DNA of 64,000 nucleotides, taken from the NCBI GenBank assembly GCA_007695225.1, contig REED01000173.1, positions 62,001 to 126,000 of the forward strand, written 5' to 3'. Origin of the DNA: Gemmatimonadales bacterium. Its GTDB lineage: Bacteria; Gemmatimonadota; Gemmatimonadetes; Longimicrobiales; Gaopeijiaceae. The position numbers were made by a program, and so were the translations under genes. How positions within the stretch are numbered: the first letter of the stretch is position 1; every line of letters begins with the position of its first letter. This document shows, piece by piece, positions 57,900 to 64,000 of the stretch. A model generated the notes under the pieces. That model was not told where the DNA came from, did no database searches, and was given only the letters and a program-made list of their open reading frames with translations.

Positions 57900-58232
57900 T
57901 CAGAAGCCCGCCAGCCCCTCCTCCCTTGATCCAGCGATGCGGAACAGGGTGTCCAACTTGGTCAACTCGAAGAGGGTCCGGAGGTCCTCATTCAGGCTGG
58001 AAAGACGAAGCTCACCCCCCTGTTCCCGGATCTTCTTGGAGAGGCTCACCAGGACGCCGAGCCCCGAGGAGTCGATGTAGCCGGTCTCGGTGAAGTCGAT
58101 GAGAATCTTTCGAGCTCCCTGCTCCACCTCCTCCAGAACACGCTGCTTCAGTTCCTGCCGATTCCCAACGATGAGCTGGCCGTCCACGTCTATGACGGTG
58201 ACCTCCCCGTCCCGCTTCACCTGAAACGCCAT
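57900..58232 (-). CDS. STAS-domain anti-sigma factor antagonist
   Basis: VTVIDVDGQLIVGNRQELKQRV, ILIDFTETGYIDSSGLGVLVSLSKKIREQGGELRL. Confidence 0.93.
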   Translation of the reverse strand: MAFQVKRDGEVTVIDVDGQLIVGNRQELKQRVLEEVEQGARKILIDFTETGYIDSSGLGVLVSLSKKIREQGGELRLSSLNEDLRTLFELTKLDTLFRIAGSREEGLAGF

Positions 58233-58413
58233 GGGTGCTCCATTTCCTCGAAGTCCGCAGTCGGAGCTGCGGAGCGTGGGGTCCACCGCAGACTCCGCAG
58301 GTGGACAGGGTTACTGCCGGGCGCACAATCTACCCTACGTTCGGGCGACGCGGCATCAAAAGCTATTCCCGCCGCGCGCCGAGGGGCAAGATGCCATCCA
58401 GGATGGGGGCGGC

Positions 58414-59406
58414 TCAGGGGGCCGCCAGGGAGGTGATACAGGCCACGTTCACGATGTCTGCGGCAGTGGCTCCCCTGGAAAGATCGTTGCAGGGCCGATG
58501 GAGACCCTGGACAATGGGCCCCACGGCCTCTGCCCGGGCCATCCGCTGGACCAGCTTATAGGCAATGTTCCCCGCGTCCAGGTCGGGGAATACCAGGACG
58601 TTGGCCGCTCCCCCCACCGCCGAGTCCGGCGCCTTCCTCCTCGCCACCGCCTCCATGAGGGCGGTATCCGCCTGGAACTCCCCGTCGGAGGGGATCCCGG
58701 GCTCCATGTCCCGAAAGAGGGCCAGGGCCTCCCGCACCCGCTCCACCGAGGGTCCTGCGGCGCTTCCCCGGCTGCTGTAGGAGAGGAAGGCCACCACGGG
58801 CGAATCCCCCACCACCTTTCGACGGGCCCGGGCGGCGGCCACGGCGATCTGGGCCAGCTGAGGGCCGGTGGGGTCGGGAACCACCGCGCAGTCGGTGAAG
58901 GTGAGCACCTCCTCCCCCCGTCCCCGGAACTCGGGAACCACCATGTAGAAGGCCGAGGAGATGGTCCGAATCCCCTCCTCCGGGCCCACGCACCAGAGGG
59001 CCGCACGGAGAACGTCGCCCGTGGCATGGACCGCTCCGGCCACCGACCCATCCGCCTCCCCAAGCGCCACCATGAGGGCGCCTCGGAAGAGGGGGTCGCG
59101 AATCCGAATCCGGGCCTCGGATTCGGTGAGTCCCCGGGCTCGCCGCCGAGCCAGGAGCCGGGTGACGTATTTGCCCGTGTCCTGCATGGAGCGAGGATCC
59201 ACCACCTCCACGGCTCCGGGATCTCCGCCGGCGGCCAGGAGGCCATCCCGGAGGGTGGCGGGGTCCCCCAGGAGGACCGGGTGCAGGAGACCATGGACCT
59301 GGATCTCCGCCGCCGCCGCCAGGGTCCGGGGGTCCTCTCCCTCAGGGAAGACGATGCGCCGGGGACGGTCACGGGCCCGCGTCCGCACTCCCTCTAGGAA
59401 GCTCAC
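58414..59406 (-). CDS. pta: Phosphate acetyltransferase
   Basis: [61 protein letters not shown]. Confidence 0.93.
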   Translation of the reverse strand: MSFLEGVRTRARDRPRRIVFPEGEDPRTLAAAAEIQVHGLLHPVLLGDPATLRDGLLAAGGDPGAVEVVDPRSMQDTGKYVTRLLARRRARGLTESEARIRIRDPLFRGALMVALGEADGSVAGAVHATGDVLRAALWCVGPEEGIRTISSAFYMVVPEFRGRGEEVLTFTDCAVVPDPTGPQLAQIAVAAARARRKVVGDSPVVAFLSYSSRGSAAGPSVERVREALALFRDMEPGIPSDGEFQADTALMEAVARRKAPDSAVGGAANVLVFPDLDAGNIAYKLVQRMARAEAVGPIVQGLHRPCNDLSRGATAADIVNVACITSLAAP

Positions 59407-59912
59407 GCGTCCTCCTCTCCGAAGCGGCGTTCCATCCGGCGCAGGACCGAAGGCGAGACGAAGGGGGAGATGTCCCCGCCGAGGCGCGCCACCTCCCGGA
59501 CCAGGGAAGCAGAGAGGAAGGAGAGGTGGGCGTCAGGTGTCAGGAAGATGAACTCCGCCTCGGGATCCATCTCCCGGTTCATCTGGGCCATCTGGAATTC
59601 GTACTCGAAATCCGAGACCGCCCGGAGACCCCGAACGACGAAGTCCGCCTTCGCCTCTCGGAGAAACCGGACCAGGAGCCCCTGAAACGCGATGCATTCG
59701 ATGCGGGGCTCGTCGGCGAAGACCTCCTGGAGCATCTCCACCCTCTCCTCCAACGTGAAGGCCGGGCGCTTGGCCTGGGTCGCTGTTCCCGCCACCGCCA
59801 CCACCACCCGATCCGCCACCCGCAGGGTGCGGCGGGCGATATCCTCATGGCCCAGGGTGACGGGGTCGAAGGAGCCGGGGTAGAGGGCCACGATCTCTCG
59901 GGTGCGGGTCAT
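59403..59912 (-). CDS. coaD: Phosphopantetheine adenylyltransferase
   Basis: [44 protein letters not shown]. Confidence 0.96.
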   Translation of the reverse strand: MTRTREIVALYPGSFDPVTLGHEDIARRTLRVADRVVVAVAGTATQAKRPAFTLEERVEMLQEVFADEPRIECIAFQGLLVRFLREAKADFVVRGLRAVSDFEYEFQMAQMNREMDPEAEFIFLTPDAHLSFLSASLVREVARLGGDISPFVSPSVLRRMERRFGEEDA

Positions 59913-60436
59913 TCGAGTGCCTCGAGATGGGAAAGGGTGGTGTCCCCGTACCGTCGCTGTCGGAGGCCGGGAAGGTCGGGAAGGGGTTCGGCAGTCCGGT
60001 GCTCCACCCATAGCTCCCGGGCGAAGGGACGGGCCTGGAATCGCTCCAGGAGCCGGGCAGCCAGCCCCTGATCGTAGGGCGGGTCCGCCAGGGCCAGGTC
60101 GAAGGCCAGGGGGTCCACCGAGTCCAGGAAGGGGAAGACGTCGCCGGGTCGGATCTGGGCCCGTTCCCCTGCGTCCAGCTCCTGGACATTGGCGCGAAGG
60201 GCCTTGAGCGCCCCCCGGGCCCGCTCCACGAACACCACCTCTGCCGCGCCACGGGAGAGCGTCTCCAAGCCCAGTGCGCCGGAGCCGGCAAAGAGGTCCA
60301 GGACCCGGGATCCGGGAATCTGCGGGGCGAGGATCGACATCCACGCCTCCCTCACCCGGTCGGTGGTGGGGCGGACGCCGGTCCCGGCGGGGGCCGAGAT
60401 CCGCCGTCCCCCCCATTCACCGGCGATGATCCTCAT
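59909..60436 (-). CDS. rsmD: 16S rRNA (guanine966-N2)-methyltransferase
   Basis: RIIAGEWGGRRISAP, RPTTDRVREAWMSIL, VLDLFAGSGALGLETLSRGA, LADPPYDQGL. Confidence 0.95.
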   Translation of the reverse strand: MRIIAGEWGGRRISAPAGTGVRPTTDRVREAWMSILAPQIPGSRVLDLFAGSGALGLETLSRGAAEVVFVERARGALKALRANVQELDAGERAQIRPGDVFPFLDSVDPLAFDLALADPPYDQGLAARLLERFQARPFARELWVEHRTAEPLPDLPGLRQRRYGDTTLSHLEALE

Positions 60437-60449
60437 GGTGCCTCCCCCA

Positions 60450-62210
60450 TCAGCTGGACGCCTCCGCGGTTGGATCCCGCAGGTCCAGGAGCCGCGCCTG
60501 CAGGGTCCGCCGCCCTCGGTACTCGTTCTCCCGGAGCTGGAAGGCCAGGTCCATCGTGGGTCCCAGGGATCCCACAGGATGGCGTCGGGCGAGCCCGAAT
60601 CCGATGGCGTCCAGTCCCCGTCTCCCATTCCCCAGGCGGAGCTTCAGGTGGTCCTTCCCCACCACTCGGGGTGGATCCGCCACTGGCGCCCCCCGACCAA
60701 GGAAGACGGGGCGGGCGTTGCCGATCCCGAAGGGCCCCAGGTAGCCCAACCAGTGGTGCAGTTCATCGGTGGCCTCCTCCAGGGGGAGCTCGGCATCGAC
60801 CCGGAGAACCGGAGGGGGAATGCCGTCGGTGAGCTGGTCCCCCACCGCGTGGTTGAATGCAGCCCGGAAAGCGGGAAGGTGGAGGGCCTCCAGATCCAGG
60901 CCGGCGGCCTGCCGATGTCCCCCAAAACGGATGAGGTGCTCCCTGCACCGCTCCACGGCGTCGTGGAGGTGGACCTGGGGGATGGAACGGGCGCTCCCCC
61001 TTCCCCGCTCCCCATCCAGCGCCACGAGGACCACGGGGCGGTGGATCCGCTCCACCACCCGGGAGGCCACGATGCCGATAACGCCCGGATGCCAGCCCTC
61101 CCCCGCCACCACTACCCCCAGGTCCCGCTCCGGTCGGTAGTCCCGGGCCAGGGTCTCCAGGGCCTGGTCCAGGGTCCGGCGATCCTCGGCCTTCCGGTGT
61201 CCATTCTCCTCCTCCAACTCCCCCGCCAGTGCGGACGCCTCTACCGGATCCTCTGTGAGGAGGAGGCGCAGGGCCACGCCGGCGTCCCCCATTCGCCCTA
61301 CCGCGTTGATCCGGGGAGCCAACACGAAGCCCACCTGTCCCGCGTCCACCCCCTGCTCCCGGGCGGCGTCCAGTCCTGAGGCGTCCATGAGGGCCTGGAG
61401 CCCCACCTTCTCGGTGTGGGCCAGGTAGCGGAGACCGAAACGGACGAGGATCCGGTTTGCGCCGGTGAGTGGTACCAGGTCCGCCACCGTGGCCAGCGCC
61501 ACCAGGTCCAGGTGGGAGTGGAGTTCCTCCTGGGGAAGCCCCCGCATCCGAGCCAGGAGGCGGGCCAACTGGAAGACCACACCCGTACCACAGAGATCGC
61601 CTGCAGGATGGTGGCAGTCGGATCGGCTGGGATTCACCACGGCGAAGGCGGGAGGGAGTTCGGGCCCCGGCGTGTGGTGGTCGGTGACGATGACGTCCAT
61701 TCCCGACTCCCGGGCCCGTCGTATCGGATCCACCGCCCGGATCCCGGAGTCACAGGTGACGATGAGAGAGGCCCCGGCCTGCCGCGCTGCCTCCAAGCCT
61801 CCTTCGCCCAGGTCGTACCCGTCCCGGAGTCGGTGGGGAACGAAGGGCTCCACCTTCCCCCCCAACCGCCGAAGCCAGCGGGTGAGGAGGGCGGCGGCGC
61901 AGACCCCGTCCACGTCATAGTCCCCGTGGACCAGGATCGTCTCCCCCCCCTCCACGGCCCGGAGGATTCGCTCCGCCGCCTGAGGTGCGTCCGTCAGCGT
62001 CCCCGGATCCGGAAGGTCCTCCAGTCGAGGCCGGAGAAAGCGCCGCGCCACCTCCGGATCGGCATATCCCCGGGCGGCAAGGATCCCGCAGAGCGCGGGA
62101 GGAAGGGAGAGCTCCCCGGTGAGGCGACGGACCAGGTCCGGGTCCGGGGCCTCCCGAAGACGCCACCGGAGCTGGGGGGGGGGCGGGAGTTCCGGTGGGT
62201 CGCTCCCCAT
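60450..62210 (-). CDS. recJ: Single-stranded-DNA-specific exonuclease RecJ
   Basis: ILVHGDYDVDGVCAAALLTRWL, VTDHHTPGPELPPAFAVVNP, FGGHRQAAGLDL; start at MGSDPPELPP. Confidence 0.95.
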   Translation of the reverse strand: MGSDPPELPPPPQLRWRLREAPDPDLVRRLTGELSLPPALCGILAARGYADPEVARRFLRPRLEDLPDPGTLTDAPQAAERILRAVEGGETILVHGDYDVDGVCAAALLTRWLRRLGGKVEPFVPHRLRDGYDLGEGGLEAARQAGASLIVTCDSGIRAVDPIRRARESGMDVIVTDHHTPGPELPPAFAVVNPSRSDCHHPAGDLCGTGVVFQLARLLARMRGLPQEELHSHLDLVALATVADLVPLTGANRILVRFGLRYLAHTEKVGLQALMDASGLDAAREQGVDAGQVGFVLAPRINAVGRMGDAGVALRLLLTEDPVEASALAGELEEENGHRKAEDRRTLDQALETLARDYRPERDLGVVVAGEGWHPGVIGIVASRVVERIHRPVVLVALDGERGRGSARSIPQVHLHDAVERCREHLIRFGGHRQAAGLDLEALHLPAFRAAFNHAVGDQLTDGIPPPVLRVDAELPLEEATDELHHWLGYLGPFGIGNARPVFLGRGAPVADPPRVVGKDHLKLRLGNGRRGLDAIGFGLARRHPVGSLGPTMDLAFQLRENEYRGRRTLQARLLDLRDPTAEASS

Positions 62211-62307
62211 CACGGATGGAACTCCCGGTGGGTGTGCGCGGGAACTGTGGGGCCAGGGGCGCCCCGGGCGGGGCCCGCCCAGAATCCGCCCCTCCGGACA
62301 GGGCGTG

Positions 62308-63123
62308 TCACGCTCCCGGACTCTCCGACTGGGCCGCCTCGGTGTCGGCCGGCTCCATCCCCTCGGACTCGGGCTCGCCGGACTCGGACTGGACGGGCGT
62401 CTCCTCTTCGGGCTCGGGCTCGGCGGTGAGGACCACCCCACAGGCTTCGCAGCGAAGGAGTGTACTTCCCCTTCGGATCTCGTTCTGGAGCTGAAGGGGA
62501 ACCATGCCGTAGCAGGCACCGCAGGCACCGTCCTCCGTGAGGGTTGCCACGACCACCTTCCGTCCCGACCCGTGAAAGCTCTCGTAGACGCGACGCTCGG
62601 CATCACCCAACGTTCCCAGGAGGACATCGCGTCGGGCCCGAAGGCGGGAGAGTCGGTCCTTCAGGGCTCCCCGCTGGGCCAGCATGGCCTCCTGATTCGG
62701 CTCCACCTCCGCCCGGGCCGCCAGCGTTGCCTCCTCCAGCTCCTCGAGGGCGATCTCGGAACGACGGACCTGCTCCAGGAGGGTCATGGCCTCCTGTTCC
62801 TCCGCTTCGATGGCCCTCCGGATGAGATCCAGTTCGGTCCGGACCGCCGCCTCCTCCCGGAGATTGGAGACCTGGTTCAGACGCTCGTCCAGACGCTTCG
62901 CCCGGGCACGCTTGTCCTCGGCGCCCCGTTCCAGACGGCGGGCGTCGGTTCGCATCTGTTCCAGACGGTCGCGATTCTTGCCGAACTCCGCCTCAAGGCG
63001 GAGTGCCGGTTCCTCCACCTCGGCGAGCCGGGGATCGAAGGCTTCGATCTCGGATCGGAGGGTTCGGACCTCTTGGTCGATCTTCTGGAGCTCCCTGAGG
63101 GAGCCCATCATCGTCTTCGTCAT
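62308..63123 (-). CDS. C4-type zinc ribbon domain protein with coiled coil
   Basis: Long coiled coil followed by GACGACYGMVPLQLQNEIRRGSTLLRCEACGVVL. Confidence 0.88.
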   Translation of the reverse strand: MTKTMMGSLRELQKIDQEVRTLRSEIEAFDPRLAEVEEPALRLEAEFGKNRDRLEQMRTDARRLERGAEDKRARAKRLDERLNQVSNLREEAAVRTELDLIRRAIEAEEQEAMTLLEQVRRSEIALEELEEATLAARAEVEPNQEAMLAQRGALKDRLSRLRARRDVLLGTLGDAERRVYESFHGSGRKVVVATLTEDGACGACYGMVPLQLQNEIRRGSTLLRCEACGVVLTAEPEPEEETPVQSESGEPESEGMEPADTEAAQSESPGA

Positions 63124-63184
63124 ACCACTTCCTTGCTCGGAATGATGTCTCCGGGCTCGCGAGGGGATCCCCGCCAGCCTCCCT

Positions 63185-64000
63185 TCACCGGCCGGGACGG
63201 TCCCTGCTCAGCTCCTGCAGTGCCCGTGCGAGGCGTCGCCGCTCCTCGGGATCGGCTTCCGCCTGGAGGCGCGCCATGAGTTCGCCCCTGCGCTCCCGGA
63301 CCTCCCGATCCTGGAGGGACCGGATACAGTCCTCGAAGATCTGGCCGGTGTGATCCAGTTCCTCGGGGCTGGCCAGTAGCTCGTCAAGCCTTCGCGCCTC
63401 CTCCTCGCCCATGTCAGGCGGAGGGGCGGCCAACTCGGGATTCTCAACCAACGCCTGAAAGATGGCCCGCCAGACCGGGTCCCGGAACTCCTCCGGTCCG
63501 ATCCGCTCCAGAGCACGGTCCATCCAGTCCCGGGCCCGGAGCAAGACCAGGAGGAGTGTTCGTTCGGCGCCGAGGGGAGGAATGACCCGGGTCCGATTCC
63601 CACTTCCCCCGACGGTCTTGGCCGTCCTTCCCGGACCACTCCCGGAGCTTTCCGGGGCCCTCGTTCCACCTCTCCCATGACCGTCTCCCCCATTCCCCGG
63701 GGGGGAGCCACCCCCAATGGAGGAAGAGGATGGCCGACTCCGGATCTCCTCCTCCAGCGTTTCCCTCCGCACCCCGGTACGCTCGGCCACCCTGGAAACG
63801 TAGATGTCCCGGAGGGTCGGATCCACTGTGGCCCGGATGGTGGGAAGAAGCTTGTCCACCGCCAACCGGATCCGTTCAATGCTCCCGAAGAAGCCCTTCT
63901 CGTCCAGGAGTTGCAGCTTGCGGTCCATGACATCCAGGGCACCGTCCAGGTACCGACGGAGTCCCTTCGCCCCCTCCTTTCGGATGAGGGTATCGGGGTC
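63185..64000 (-). CDS. dnaG: DNA primase DnaG, C-terminal part (truncated by window edge)
   Basis: Frame open to 64000: DPDTLIRKEGAKGLRRYLDGALDVMDRKL...; C-terminal helicase-interaction-like region. Confidence 0.9.
   Translation of the reverse strand, partial: DPDTLIRKEGAKGLRRYLDGALDVMDRKLQLLDEKGFFGSIERIRLAVDKLLPTIRATVDPTLRDIYVSRVAERTGVRRETLEEEIRSRPSSSSIGGGSPPGNGGDGHGRGGTRAPESSGSGPGRTAKTVGGSGNRTRVIPPLGAERTLLLVLLRARDWMDRALERIGPEEFRDPVWRAIFQALVENPELAAPPPDMGEEEARRLDELLASPEELDHTGQIFEDCIRSLQDREVRERRGELMARLQAEADPEERRRLARALQELSRDRPGR

Overview
This is a high-GC bacterial chromosomal segment. Gene content (dcw cluster, dual ExbD, DUF4388/roadblock proteins) suggests Gemmatimonadota or a relative, but that taxonomy is inference. 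Almost all genes are on the minus strand. The window contains: the dcw operon (mraZ-rsmH-ftsL-ftsI-murE-murF-mraY-murD'); a secreted TPR protein; msrP; thiO; an FbpC-like ATPase; a Na/Pi cotransporter; a block with peptidase MA, a DUF4388-TPR protein, a tandem DnaA-like AAA+ protein and a Roadblock protein; rluD and ileS; divIVA and yggS; a TonB/ExbD/ExbD/TolQ operon; tilS-hpt-ftsH-folP-cdaA; eno-ftsB; plsC-thiL-nnr; glyA; an acyl-CoA module (thiolase, HBD, ACD); rex; rsmA; a partner-switch module (PP2C, HATPase, STAS); and pta-coaD-rsmD-recJ-dnaG'. Two tRNAs were found, and no CRISPR array or complete transposon. The strongest leads are: (1) an IleS whose HXGH signature reads GLHH (GXHH swap); (2) a 684-aa protein with two DnaA-like AAA+ modules, the second with degenerate Walker motifs, no recognisable DnaA DNA-binding domain, and Roadblock and PATAN/DUF4388 neighbours; (3) a GDPD gene whose catalytic HRG motif lies upstream of every ATG/GTG/TTG and can only be reached from a CTG inside a CTGA overlap; (4) a 279-bp MITE-like element with 26-bp inverted repeats; (5) sequence-level regulatory sites for Rex, MraZ and Fur. 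All work was by eye; no searches were run.
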